Source of the DNA: Balanoglossus misakiensis
Lineage: Eukaryota; Hemichordata
Direction: 5' to 3'
Assembly: GCA_040954595.2 (NCBI GenBank)
Contig: CM082581.2
Span: forward strand, 2,604,001-2,668,000
DNA length: 64,000 nt
Shown: in pieces, positions 42,335-54,325 of the stretch
Position numbering within the stretch: the stretch's first letter is position 1
How the letters are laid out: each line of letters begins with the position of its first letter
The notes under the pieces: model-generated
Told to the model about the DNA's origin: nothing
What the model saw: the letters and a program-made list of their open reading frames with translations, nothing else
The model's database searches: none
Program-made: the position numbers and the translations under genes

Positions 42335-43067
42335 TTTGATACACGAAGAATGCAATCAGAACACAATATACATTATATTGTTTTGAGAATATCCATCTAA
42401 TTTATCAGGCGATGAAACAGGTAGAGAGTCCCTGCGTTAGACCATAGCTACGCGCGATTGTACAATCATGTATTAAAACAAACATGGCGTCGATCGACGA
42501 CATCACATCACGAAGAGAGATCGAGTCACAGTCCGATCGAATAATGGAGGTAGAACCTCGGGCAAACGCGAACGATCTTACATGTTTGCTAACTTTGATG
42601 ATTAGGTTGCAATGATCAATCTAGGCCCGATCAAGAAGACTGAGCTAGAATTTGCCGTGGTAAACCATGACACATTGATTACATCTCGGACACATGCAGA
42701 CCATCTCTTTTTACGTCCATGTGCAGACACACACGAAACGTCTAATCATGGTCTAATTTATTCCGACGGGTGACATGCTAGCCCAATTCTTAACTCCAGA
42801 ATTCTCAAACATGCCCTCTTCTCATTCTAAGACTGACAGACTTCTCATGTGTTCATTCGGGCCCGCCAAACACAGCAAGCGCAGCGGGCCCATGGGCTAG
42901 CTGGGCCCGGTGGGCCCGAATGCGGGCCCACCAAACACATTTAATTAGCAAGCCCTGAGGGCCCATGGGCCTGCTGGGCCCGGAGGGACCGAGCCCCCTG
43001 GCGCGCGCAGCAAGCCACTGAGCGCGCCAGGCAAGCGCGCCATGTGCAGGACATTCAGTCTGTAGTG
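42335..43067. other. CACTA right end with subterminal repeats
   Basis: From 42,850 a GC-rich cluster of gggcccatgggc, ctgggcccgg, gcgcgccaggc and related words leads into the terminal inverted repeat. At 42,485-42,616 the plus strand has a short ATG frame (MASIDDITSRREIESQ..., about 43 codons) of unknown nature, possibly a fragment of an exon. Nothing else is recognised. Confidence 0.55.
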
Positions 43068-43145
43068 TATGTTTGACAATTTTTGGACCTATTACTAGTT
43101 TTGTAATTGCTCAGAAAGCATTTCCTTACAATTAGGGGACCGGAA
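43068..43145 (+). other. BEL polypurine tract region, right arm
   Basis: Continuation of the right arm after the CACTA insertion. It ends with aattaggggaccggaa directly before the LTR, the expected polypurine tract for plus-strand priming. Confidence 0.75.
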
Positions 43146-44134
43146 TGTTACGGCCAAAAATATTTAGCTTAAAGTAGCAGTTTTATTCCTATGGTTTCTG
43201 TTTGACTTAAATTTGCTTAGTATCGACACTAGGTCAAGGCACTTGTATAACGGTGACTCATACTTCCTGTCAAGGGCATTACCCCCATTACGTAATACCA
43301 TATCAAAGTTCAACGTCAGTCAAGTGTAAGTACTAGGTTTCAGAAGCACATGGGTTTTCAAAGAGCAAGCATTGTGCTGAAGAGAGAGTGTCGGTTTTGT
43401 GCTTCTAACACACTCAAAAGGGGACGGACCAGTCCATGAATTGTATTGTTTTGATGGGCTAACAGCCAGGAGGTCACATAATTCTGGTAAGCCTATTTTC
43501 GAGCCAAAATATTCTGTAGAAATCAAGTTTTATTCGTGGACTGTGAGTACCACACAAGTTGGCCATTCTCTCCTGGCAGAGATGGCATGTGGCAATTTTC
43601 AAATCAGTTTTACACATCATATTTCATACCAAGAGACTTTCCACGGACTCTGATTTAGACAGTTCATCGGACACAAGTTGCTTTTTGACTTCAGTGATGT
43701 ATTTTATAGATTTAGAGTTTCTTCTGTTTGAAAGTGCTTTATGCATAATTAATTAGGCTTTGGAATGCAAAGTACTTTAGAAGGGGCAAGTGCATGCTTC
43801 TTGCCTCTAGAGGGCGCCATACATAAGAGGCCATGGTTCAAGGTGGTAAACTTGACCTTTGAATCCTCGAGTTGTGTAACAGTGACAAATACTTATGTAG
43901 TGTATTATTTTATTTTATTTTCAGTCAATCGTTCTACGTTCCACGTCTTTAAGTTTACCGTTCCACGTCTATGTATAGTGTCGAATAAACCCTGTGACAA
44001 AGAATTTGACACTAGCAGTGATTTGTTAAAGAGCGACGCATTGCGGAGAGATCTACCCTGACTGTTTACCCCAAGCAGTGCGCAGCAGACTATATAGTTG
44101 ACCATAAAAGGAAGTCTGTTTGTGTGCCGCTACA
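43146..44134 (+). repeat. BEL 3' LTR (right arm)
   Basis: The 989-bp inverted copy of 7,619-8,607. It starts tgttacggccaaaaat and ends gtgccgctaca, with AATAAA at 43,984-43,989. It abuts a satellite monomer (cggcctaaataacg), exactly as in the left arm. Confidence 0.9.
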
Positions 44135-45993
44135 CGGCCTAAATAACGACTTTTTCGCTCCTTGGTTGGTCATTCGGACGGAAAGACACGGTTTTAGCGA
44201 GTTTATCTTTCTCTCTCCTGAGCACTCCGTATTCAGACTTGCCAAAGTGAAGCGCGACAAAAATATGACCATGTTTCCCTGCATGTTTTATTTACCCGAC
44301 AGATAAAAACGCAGCGTTGATATTGAAATGAATTGGCTTTATGAAAATGATAAAAATTACAATAATAATGTCGTTAAAAATTCTCACAAAAAAAAAAGAA
44401 ATAAAAAAGTGGTCTCGAACCAACATCAGTTGGCACCTTCAGGTAAAAGGGTAGCCTTCCTGAACCATTCGCCATCACGATGTGTACTCGAAAAAGTCGG
44501 AAATTTTCCGCACTATATTGCAGCATAACTCCAATGATCTTATTTGCACCGCAGCGGTGCAAATAAGAGTTCCCTGCACCGCAACGATCTGACCGTTCTT
44601 TATTCACTCCTCGGCGACAAAAACGTTTTATTACGGCCTAAATAACGACTTTTTCGTTCCTTGGTTGGTCATTCGGACGGAAAGACACGGTTTTACGCAG
44701 CGAGTTTATCTTTCTCTCTCCTGAGCACTCCGTATTCAGACATGCCCAAGTGAAGCGCGACAAAAATATGACCATGTTTCCCTGCATGTTTTATTTACCT
44801 GACAGATAAAAAACGCAGCGTTGATATTGAAATGAATTGGCTTTATGAAAATGATAAAAATTACAATAATAATGTCGTTAAAAATTCTCACAAAAAAAAG
44901 AAATAAAAAAGTGGTCTCGAACCAACATCAGTTGACACCTTCAGGTAAAAGGGTAGCCTTCCTGAACCATTCGCCATCACGATGTGTACTCGAAAAAGTA
45001 GGAAATTTTCCGCACTATATTGCAGCATAACTCCAATGATCTTATTTGCACCGCAGCGGTCCAAATAAGAGTTCCCTGCACCGCAGTGGTGCAAATAAGA
45101 GTTACCTGCACCGCAACGATCTGACCGTTCTTTATTCACTCCTCGGCGACAAAAACGTTTTATTACGGCCTTAATAACGACTTATTCGCTCCTTGGTTGG
45201 TCATGCGGACGGAAAGACACAGTTTTAGCGAGTTTATCTTTCTCTCTCCTGAGCACTCCGTATTCAGACTTGCCAAAGTGAACCGCGACAAAAATATGAC
45301 CATGTTTCCCTGCATGTTTCTTTTACCCGACAGATAAAAAACGCAGCGTTGATATTGAAATGAATTGGCTTTATGAAAATGATAAAAATTACACTGATAA
45401 TGTCGTTAAAAATTCTCACAAAAAAAAAATAGAAAAAAAAGTGGTCTCGAACCAACATCAGTTAACACCTTCAGGTAAAAGGCTAGCCTTCCTGAACCAT
45501 TGGCAATCACGATGTGTACTCGAAAAAGTCGGAAATTTTCCGCACTATATTGCAGCATAACTCCAATGATCTAATTTGCACCGCAGCGGTGCAAAATAAG
45601 AGTCCCCTGCACCGCAACGATCTGACCGTTCTTTATTCACTCCTCGGCGACAAAAACATTTTATTACGGCCTAAATAACGACTTTTTCGTTCCTTGGTTG
45701 GTCATTCGGTCGGCAAGACACAGTTTTAGCGAGTTTATCTTTCTCTCTTCTGAGCACTCCGTATTTAGACTTGCCCAAGTGAACTGCGACAAAAAATGAC
45801 CAAGTTTCCGTGCATATTTCTTATACCCGACAGATAAAAAACGCAGCGTAGATATTGAAATGAATTGGATTTATGAAAATGATAAAAATTAAAATGATAA
45901 TGTCGTTAAATGTTCTCACAAAAAAAAAGAAATAGAATAAAAAGTGGTCTCGAACCAACATCAGTTGACACCTTCAGGTAAAAGGCTAGCCTT
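44135..45993 (-). repeat. Satellite array, inverted orientation
   Basis: About 3.7 monomers of the same satellite as 1-7,618, reverse-complemented and more diverged from each other. The fourth (45,660 onward) has several changes and is cut at 45,993 by a LINE. The first monomer differs from the one next to the left LTR, so the satellite parts have exchanged or drifted since the duplication. Confidence 0.93.
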
Positions 45994-46994
45994 ACTTTTG
46001 TTTTATCTTTTATTAAAAAGGACAGGCCCACTGGCTTGCCCTGTTAAAAGTAGATTGTACATTACAAGTAGCTTGAAATTACAGTGAAAGATTCATATTA
46101 AATAAATTCCATAAATTCTCAACATGTTACACTACTATTGCAAATCATTACAATATTGATGAAAAAACATTCACCGGAATGAATGCATGTGTAATCAAAT
46201 CATTCAACATAAACAATCTTTAAATTCACAATATTGCATTACAGTATTCCATCATTTATGTAAGTCCTATACTCCAATCTGTCATGGAATTGTGACATAC
46301 AATTTAATTACAGGAACAATTACCAGTAAAAAAGATGGTATGTAACACCAGAGGGCGCCAGGTTCAACTGAAGGTGACAACATAGACAAAAAGACTGTCT
46401 AAAAATTTAAAGCCCCAGTATTTCTCGTGTGCATCCATTTTTCATCATCGAAAAATAGCCCGTTTTTCCAGTACATCCATCATGGAATACTATATAATGA
46501 AGATGTAAGAAAGGTTTGGGCAATTGTAGCTACATGCAAGCCGAAAATATTGCCCGTAACACTTGAAATGATGCGCGGGTTTGTTTACAACGGAAATGTT
46601 GTACATGTCGATCAGCAAACGTGCCACTTTGACATTTTGATGGTCAGACCATTTTCGGATTTGATCTGGTTCCATCGACTGATTTCTCCCATAAAGTTAT
46701 CTTCCCAAAATTTCGCCGAATTAGTGCGCATTTCTTCGCTGAGTCGCTTGATTTGGGGCGACCAAACCTCTTCCGCATAGATTCACATTTGAGTGCGCAT
46801 GCGCACTAGTCACGTGTGTCAACATTAGCCTGACTCACGTGACTTTCTGTCCGGACAGAAAGTCATTCTTCACTCGTTATATTGTAAATTGTATGAGTTT
46901 ATCAGCAGAGCTGGTGATGATGACTGTTCGATTCAGTATCAATTATCATCTACTTTTAGAAATTATAGATGCCGTTTCAAACAAAATTTTGCCC
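45994..46994 (-). other. LINE 3' untranslated region
   Basis: About 1 kb between the ORF2 stop and the poly-A-like end. It has an AATAAA signal near the terminus (about 46,011-46,016 as ttattt/ttatta on the plus strand). No coding potential is evident. Confidence 0.6.
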
Positions 46995-49900
46995 CTACGA
47001 GAAATACTGTGGCTTTAAGGTAAAGTCAAAATCTTTTACCGTTACAAGTACATTGTTTTGTGCAAAGATGCTTTCAAATAGCGCAACATCATCACTTGCT
47101 TTGCACCTGTTATATTCAAAAGTGATTTTCTGTTTTAATTTGTACTTAAAGAACTTGATCAAGTCGATTTTCCGAGTACAACGCTTGTATGCTAATCTTC
47201 TACTATGAATTGTATAACGTGAAAGTGACAATAAAATATTGATCAGCGTGTACTCGTACTTGTCATCATTGACAGGATAACCAAATAACATCATTAGAAT
47301 TCTATCTGTTGGGTTAAACTTATTTACATTACTGGCACTGTAGATATACTCAAAAACAAGTTGCCACAAGGATTGAACTGCCTGGCAGCACACAAACAAA
47401 TGATACACGTCTTCGGGAAAAAATGTGCAGAAGTCACAAGTCGGACTGAGGATTTTGCCTGCTTTATAAAGACGAAGATTACTAAAAACAACGTTGTGAC
47501 AAATGAGATAATCCAGATCACCCAGGTAATTATCCTTGAAATTTATGTAAACGATTGGCCAAACCTTACTAAAATCAAAGTTTGGCAGGTGGAAGAGCCA
47601 ATACTGAACACCCGTGGGCACTGTTTTTCTCAGATGCCGAGCTATTGTAGTAATGTGTCTAACCTTAAGAGAATGGAAAGGAACACGTTGATCATGAGCA
47701 TTAACAATAAAAAGAGACGGGTTTTTGTCCACTTTGTTATAATCTTTGTAATTACCCTGCAGAATATCATGCCACTTTTGAGGAATTGAATTGAGGATAA
47801 TATGGTACAGCTTCTCAACAGTATTGCTTGTGGGAGTGTCAGGATGGGCCAATGAAACCACGTCACCAATTGCATCAACAGGTAGGAACCCAGGAATGAC
47901 CATTGTATAACAAATCCCTGATTTTGACAATGCCAGCTGAACTGAAAAGCTTTATAATCGCCAGGGGGCGCCCTTCAACACTTGTAATGAATGGGTTATG
48001 AAAAATGGGTTCATTGATAATTTCATCGTAGGAAACTGGTTGTGCACGAAAATATTTGAAAAGATGCGACCAAGACTGAAACAATTCCCTGTAGAATGTA
48101 GAACACTGACGTAAGTTGGTAGGATAAAGTAACATTTTAAAAGTGTCAACACCACAATTGAGATCGAAATACTTATTTAAGTTGTAGGTGAAATACAGCT
48201 TGAATTTGTGAACATAATCTTTATCCAGCAATTTACACAACCACTTGAGACGAAGTGCATGCACTTTGTCTTGAATATTTGTGACTTTAAGTCCCCCATC
48301 TTGAATGTCGGAAGTGATGACATCATATTTCACCCTGTGATGACCTTTGCTCCAGAAGAAATTACAGATGTGCTCATTCAAAATTTGTATGTGTTGCTGA
48401 GGCAACGAAACAACAGATGCCCTGTACCACAGAGTAGACGTAACAAGGGAGTTGATAATGAGGGTTTTCCCTTTGAAGGACAATTTACGAAATGACCAAG
48501 ATTTCAGAATTTTACAGATTTTTGGAATGCGCTGAGCCCATCAGACCAAATCATCAGCAACTGATTTTTCATGACTCAACATGACACCAAGAATGACCAT
48601 GCCATCCGGTTGAAGCCTGACAGGTAAGGGGCAGTCAGTACGCCCTCTATTGTTTCCAATCCACATCAGTGCACTTTTGTTCAAATTAACCTTTGACCCA
48701 GAAGCTTTACCATAATCACAAAAGACCTGATACGCTTCGCGGATAGAATGGTCATCACTAACGGTAAGTGTGGTATCATCAGCATGTTGATAAACTAAGG
48801 AAGATACAGTACTGCCTGGAATTTGGATACCAAGTATGTTGTGGTTACGCTGAATAGCGGCATTTAGAGGCTCAGCTGACAGCACGTACAACATTGCTGA
48901 CAGCGGGCACCCTTGTCTGACACTTCGTTTAATTAACACCGAGTCAGACAAAAACCCGTTAATTTTTACATTACTTATAACTTGGTTGTACAGTATGGAA
49001 ATCCATTTAACAAAATTATCACCGAACCTGAACGCCCTCAGTGTGTTAAGCAGATACTTGTGATCAACACGATCAAAGGATTTCATCTGATCAAATTTCA
49101 GAATGGCACCTGGACAGTTACTGGATTCAACATGATGAATGAGATCTCTCATACAGAAAACATTGTCCACAATGTCAAGACCTGGGACACAGCAAGTTTG
49201 ATCCGGGCTGACCATGGAGGGCATAATTCTATTGAGCCTAATGGCAAGTGTTTTAGCTAGAATTTTGTAATCACAGTTGAGGAGGGTTATAGGGCGCCAA
49301 TTTTTAATGTAACGGGGGTCACTGTCTGCTTTAGGGATTAAGGTAATAAGACCAGTTTTCCACTCATCAAGGAAAAATGTTATTGGAGAAAATACAGTTG
49401 AAAATGTCAAGCAAATCATCTTTGATATCTTCCCAGAAGTGAAGATAAAATTCGTACGGTAAACCATCAGCGCCTGGGCTTTTATTATGAATACACTTAG
49501 AGAGGGCAAAGGTCACCTCTTCTACCGAAAACTCTGAATCGGCGACAGCGCACTCCTTATCAGAAACAGTATTTGTGATGTAACCAAGGAAAGTATTTTG
49601 AAGTGCAAGATCACAAGGCTCATTGTTATAAAGCTTTGAGTAAAATGTATGAGCTTCTGAGATTATATCAGTAATGTCAGTGAGAATTTCATTGTTGTCA
49701 GTAATTAAAGATTTGATGCATTTTCTTTCCTGCTTAAACTTTTCTAGGTTAAAGAAAAACCGAGTGGATATCTCGCCCGCCTCATACAACTGGATCTTAG
49801 AACGGATTAAGGCCCCTTTGGTTTCTAAGGAAATAGTGTTGTCAAGGTCTTCCTGAATGATATGAGCATTAGTAAGATCATAGTCGGTGAAACGGTTAGC

Positions 49901-50930
49901 TTTGTTAAGTTCCCATTTTAGTTTTTTTCTCTAAGGTTTTCTTCAAGTGGCGCCTCAATTTTGCCTGCTGTTTTGCATACTTCTGGGAAAATCTACGAAT
50001 ATTATGTTTTAAACACCCCCATCACTGAATTTTATTACTTGTATAATTGAGGTCAAATTTAGGCTTTTTAATGATATCCAATATATTATTGACATAAACT
50101 TTATCCCTCAAGAGATTTTTATTTAAAGCTCAGACTCCCGGACCCCGAGGTGAGTTATGGAAATTGAATTTGAACTGGATAAGTTCATGGTCGCTATAGG
50201 GAAAATGCATAATATGAGAACTTTGGCACATGTGGACAATGCTTTCATGTATGAGAGCATAATCAATGCCACTCTGCTGGAGATTGCCATGGAGATACCG
50301 TTGCCAAGTACTTTCTCTGGCGTGAGGATGTTGTTTGCGCCAGATGTCTACCAGGGAAAACTGTGTAATGAAATTCAGCAAATGATTACGAGAAGGATCA
50401 ACATGGTTTAAAACACTATTGGATTGATCAATGTAAGGATTAATTTTAGTATTGAAATCACCTATAACAACATGCACGTAATCATTGAGAAAAAAATGGG
50501 AAAGATCCTTCCAAAACTGCGTACGGAGATGAGATTGATTAGGAGAGTAAATGTTGATAATATTAATATTGTGATGAGAAACCTGAATTTGTATGGAAAT
50601 AATTCTTCCAGCAGAGTCCCATCGATGACCAAGAATTTTAACCTCTGACCGTTTTCTCACAAGTATTGCTACCCCTCTCCTCCTTGCAGGATCTGTACAA
50701 TTATTATGAAAGAAATGAAAATCTGGAGCAATTTTGTTATGAATGTGGACAGCGATCTGATTGTCCCAGAAGGTCTCCTGAAAACAGATGACGTCATGGT
50801 GGCTATTTTTACAAAATTGCAGAACATGATCGAATGTGTGTAAATCAGAAAGGCCATTAGCGTTAACAGAACTTATAACAACCATGGTGACAACCAGGAG
50901 GAGAGGGCAGATGTTAAAAATACAATCCAT
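46995..50930 (-). pseudogene. LINE ORF2: endonuclease and reverse transcriptase
   Basis: An apurinic-type endonuclease opens the gene (50,930-50,130) with ISSVNANGL, FQETFWD, VIGDFNTKI and a closing SDHELIQF. A broken linker leads to the RT (49,789-48,541) with NWRPITLLNCDYKILAKTLA, KFDQMKSFDRVDH, RQGCPLSAMLYVL and HADDTTLTV, where YADD has become HADD. The C-terminal part (48,483-46,995) holds CDFC...HLFVCC, the terminal Cys/His motif usual in L1/Tx1. At least three frame breaks are present (near 50,129, 49,509-49,367 and 47,930-47,875). The wording of the RT motifs favours the Tx1 group. Confidence 0.88.
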
Positions 50931-50932
50931 TG

Positions 50933-52051
50933 TTATTTACTAGTGCATTTTTGTTTATCCTTATCATCATTTTGTGGCTTTTTTCGTTCTACTAAATTTG
51001 GTGTAAAACGTTTTTTCGGGGGTCTACCTGTTTTGTTGGCTTGAAGCTCAGTGTCTTTAGAGTTCATGTCATCTGATTTGCGGCGTTTAACCTGGCAGTT
51101 TGGGATTGCTGTTTCATCTACGTCCATTTCACTGTTTTGTTGACTTTGTTCCTGTTCTGCTACTGTTGTTGTTTGGTGTAGTGAAATGTCCTCTCCATGA
51201 TCCTGCAGCCGCTCATCTGCTGATGTTTGCTGTTCCTCAGCTTGCACGTCGCTTGCTCGTTTCTGCACACTGCATTGTTCTGCTATTTGTTGTTCACTTC
51301 CAATGTCTGTCATTTACCTGTTCCTAGTCGATGTTGTGATCCTCCACTTGTTCCTCTTCATCAGAATATTGTTGGATAATGTATACATCACCATCACCAT
51401 ATATTTCAGCTTCACATTCCTTTGCCCTATGGCCGACTCTGTAACATTTATAACATCTGTAATTTCCACAGGCACGTTCTAGATGACCCTTTTCATGGCA
51501 GCGTTTTCATTCATATTTCGGGCAGTTGTATATAAGGTGCGAAGAATCCAAGCAATAGTTGCAGACTTTAGACTGATTAGAATGTAACAATTGAACATAG
51601 GGACCATTACGTTCAAACTTGACAGCATACAGTCAGGACGTAAGTGGGGTAATTACGGCGGTGAGATCAAAGAGATCTATTTGAATGTGAACGTCGCTGA
51701 GTGGCAGTTACGGCCAGTTCGAAAAATTTTCAAACGGAGATTTTCGGTACTACAAGTGATCGTAGTGCACCCATTTTTCTAAGACGTGTATGAAACACCA
51801 TAGTCAATGATAGGATGATTTTTCGTGAAGTTTTAACGACGCGTTCCCGAGAAAGACAGTTTCGGTATGTTGGTTTAAATTGTGGTCCTTGACTCTCGGC
51901 AAAGATTTCTTGTCTTGAAAAAAATTGGGTAGGTTAGGAAGATATTGAACTAAGTTACCGTGAAATTATAATAGTGTGAGCCGCTCCCTTGTGGAGTAAT
52001 GACGGTGTAAAAATTGCCTTCGCCATCGACGAGTACAGCCGTGTTTGCCAT
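50933..52051 (-). pseudogene. LINE ORF1 with three CCHC knuckles
   Basis: From ATG at 52,051 (MANTAVLVDGEGNFYTV) the minus strand can be followed, with stops and frame changes, through LPRVKDHNLNQHTETVF, then VKFERNGPYVQLL, to three zinc knuckles: CNYCLDSSHLIYNC, a second ending CHEKGHLERAC with a stop inside, and CYKCYRVGHRAKEC (about 51,570-51,410). A low-complexity Gln/Glu/Lys-rich tail ends at 50,933, two bases before ORF2. CCHC-bearing ORF1 is known in Tx1-type elements, where it coats the RNA. Confidence 0.75.
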
Positions 52052-52140
52052 ATGTGTATGCATTGAAGTAGGTCAACGCATGTTAACCCATGACGTAATG
52101 GCTTCCTTTACAACGCATCTCTCATTTACGGTGGCCGATA

Positions 52141-52540
52141 CCGACACTCCTCTGCTATGCTAAGTCGGCCTCCTCTGCTATGCTAAGTCCTCCTCTGCTA
52201 TGCTAATTCCTGCGATGCTATGCTAAGTCCTGCGATGCTATGCTAAGTCCTGCGATGCTAACTGAATCTGATCTGCTGTCGACCTCCTCTGCTATGCTAT
52301 GTCGATCTGCGATGCTATGCTAATTCCTGCGATGCTATGCTTATTCCTGCGATGCTATGCTAAGTCCTGCGATGCTAACTGAATCTGATCTGCTGTCGAC
52401 CTCCTCTGCTATGCTATGTCGATCTGCGATGCTATGCTAATTCCTGCGATGCTATGCTTATTCCTGCGATGCTATGCTAAGTCCTGCGATGCTATGCTTA
52501 TTCCTGCGATGCTATGCTAAGTCCTGCGATGCTAACTTAA
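52141..52540. repeat. Minisatellite of tcctgcgatgctatgctaag units
   Basis: About 20-bp units (tcctgcgatgctatgctaa/t) with inserted blocks ctaactgaatctgatctgctg and tcgacctcctctgctatg, themselves repeated (52,256-52,310 and 52,371-52,425). This gives a higher-order period of about 115 bp. No coding frame is conserved. Confidence 0.9.
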
Positions 52541-54325
52541 CCGGAAGTACTGGAGTACATTTTTACGAACAAACATACGCTCGTCTCACGGACTTGGTGA
52601 AGTTGTTATTTGGACGGCTGGAGAACTGAGAAAGCGGTAAGTGATAATAGAAATAACATCTGAATATCTTATCCATAACATTTGTTTCGAAGATACGGAT
52701 TTTGTAGGCGGCGACAACCTCTGCAATTAGAGGTTATAAACGGTGCGATCGTTTCCTCAGGCGCGTGTACCCAAATACCACCTGTGTGTTGTTAGCATTA
52801 ACCAGGGCTAAACAAGTCAACTGACGAACAAAAACAAAGTTTTATTTACCTTTTGAGTGTGTACATTTTGATAGCTCCACTCTACTTCAGTAAAGTCATG
52901 GTCTGTGTGTGCATTGTTATGTTTGAAAAGCTTGCATGTCAGTCAAATGCGCAGATATCTCAGATAATCACCATTGGCTATTATTTCATCTTTGGTTTTG
53001 AAAGATGAAAACAATTTTTTACCATAGTAACACCTATTCTAAACTAGAAATCAAGGTGATTAATTTTTTGTTTTGTTTTTAGGCATATATTCTTTGGAAT
53101 TTTTTTGGTGTTTTTAGTTGAATTCAAGGACCATGTGTGTTAAAAATGTGAATATCTATTTTCAATGAATTGTTGCCAGAATTGGTAATATAATAAATTC
53201 TCAGTGTTTTATTTAATTTACATACAGGTGTGTGTAACTCACAGCTCGGCAAGTGGCCAATAAACCAAGACCCACCATGCATAAAATCTGTAAAAACAGT
53301 TGACTTTGTTACAAGTGTACTTTATTGGCAACCATGATAAAATAAACTTGGTGAAAACTTAAATATTTCATGTGAAGTGTGTCATTCACAGAGTACAATA
53401 TTCTACCCACCATTCGCCATACACTGCACTGAACACCGTACTTTTCACAGGTTCTAGGTTATAAGTTGTAAAAGTAAAAAAAAAACACACACAGACACTT
53501 CAGATTTTGGTTTACGTGAGTTTGTCATTTTATTCTATGTTAAGCTAAACGAAACATGTTGAGTTACTAATGACTGGTTTGAGACTCGATTCAGTGTGGA
53601 ATTACTCCAAAACCAAAGTAGATACAGAAATGACGACTTGGTGGCTGAAAGATTACTATTGAATCTAAATACTCGCTATATTTTTAGGACCTTGGGTAAT
53701 GGCAGCACGCAAAATAAACACAACTTGTTCCGCCTTGAGAAGACAAGTTGACCTCCACAGTGTGTAACCTCATGGTGACGTCACATGCAATTGTGATGAA
53801 ATTTTACTTTTGCTTTAAAACTTGCCTAATAATCATAATGAACTGAAGTATCACAAATAACTGCAGGACATCTTTCTGTATTGTGCAGGGGAAAAAATCA
53901 TATTATACTTGTCCATTTGCCCAACAAGTTACTTAAAGGGGAAATCCGTCGTAGCTGATTTCTACATAATTTGGTAGCTTTGATGTCACTCTTTCAGAAA
54001 AAAACATATTCGCCATGTATAGGTCGCGCGATTTTTTACAAAATCTAGGGAAAGTTGGCAGAATTTCCAATATGGCGTTTACTGTAATTTGAATCATGGG
54101 AAAAAAAGCGCCAGGACCAACTTCCGCCCACCTTAGTGTGGGTGATACCATTTTCCGATTGGTGTCACTGCGTCACAAGCTAAGCGTATTTTCATATTTT
54201 CCATGGGTTATAGCTCATGAAAACTGTCAATAGATGACAAATTTTCGACTTTGCTGATGATTGTTTATCAACTGATGCAAAGAACAAACAATAGCTATGA
54301 AAATACGCCTAGTCTGTCGCCCAGG
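52541..54325. other. Unassigned non-coding sequence
   Basis: About 1.8 kb without a convincing ORF, repeat array or element end. A cggaagtactggagtac stretch follows the minisatellite, then AT-rich sequence. It may include the 5' part of the LINE insertion or ancient repeats that I cannot recognise. Confidence 0.4.

Larger units (their letters stand above)
30200..43067. mobile_element. CACTA-ended DNA transposon, non-autonomous, 12,868 bp with nested Gypsy
   Basis: Perfect 21-bp terminal inverted repeats start cactacagactgaatgtcc (30,200-30,220) and close at 43,047-43,067. They are flanked by TA on both sides (30,198-30,199 and 43,068-43,069). The left arm of the inverted duplication has the uninterrupted sequence at ~8,684, so the insertion is exactly defined. 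GC-rich subterminal repeats follow both ends. Removing the nested Gypsy leaves about 5.3 kb. I found no DDE transposase, so mobilisation in trans is likely. CACTA termini and subterminal repeats fit the CMC/EnSpm group; the 2-bp duplication is at the short end of that group. Confidence 0.85.
45994..52080 (-). mobile_element. Tx1/L1-type LINE, decayed
   Basis: Minus-strand non-LTR element with ORF1, endonuclease, RT and a C-terminal Cys/His region. In sense the 3' end reads ttaataaaagataaaacaaaag and joins a satellite monomer after aaaggctagcctt, so the insertion point is clear. The 5' end is not defined; ORF1 begins at 52,051 and the minisatellite at 52,141 may belong to its 5' region. Multiple frameshifts and stops make it inactive. 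Confidence 0.85.

Noticed and set aside
42485-42616. A small protein or first exon (MASIDDITS...)
   Set aside because: Only about 43 codons, no domain and no clear donor; mentioned in the CACTA right-end entry but not called as a gene.
48208-48495. Plus-strand ORFs within the LINE
   Set aside because: Antisense to the recognisable RT and C-terminal coding regions of the LINE.
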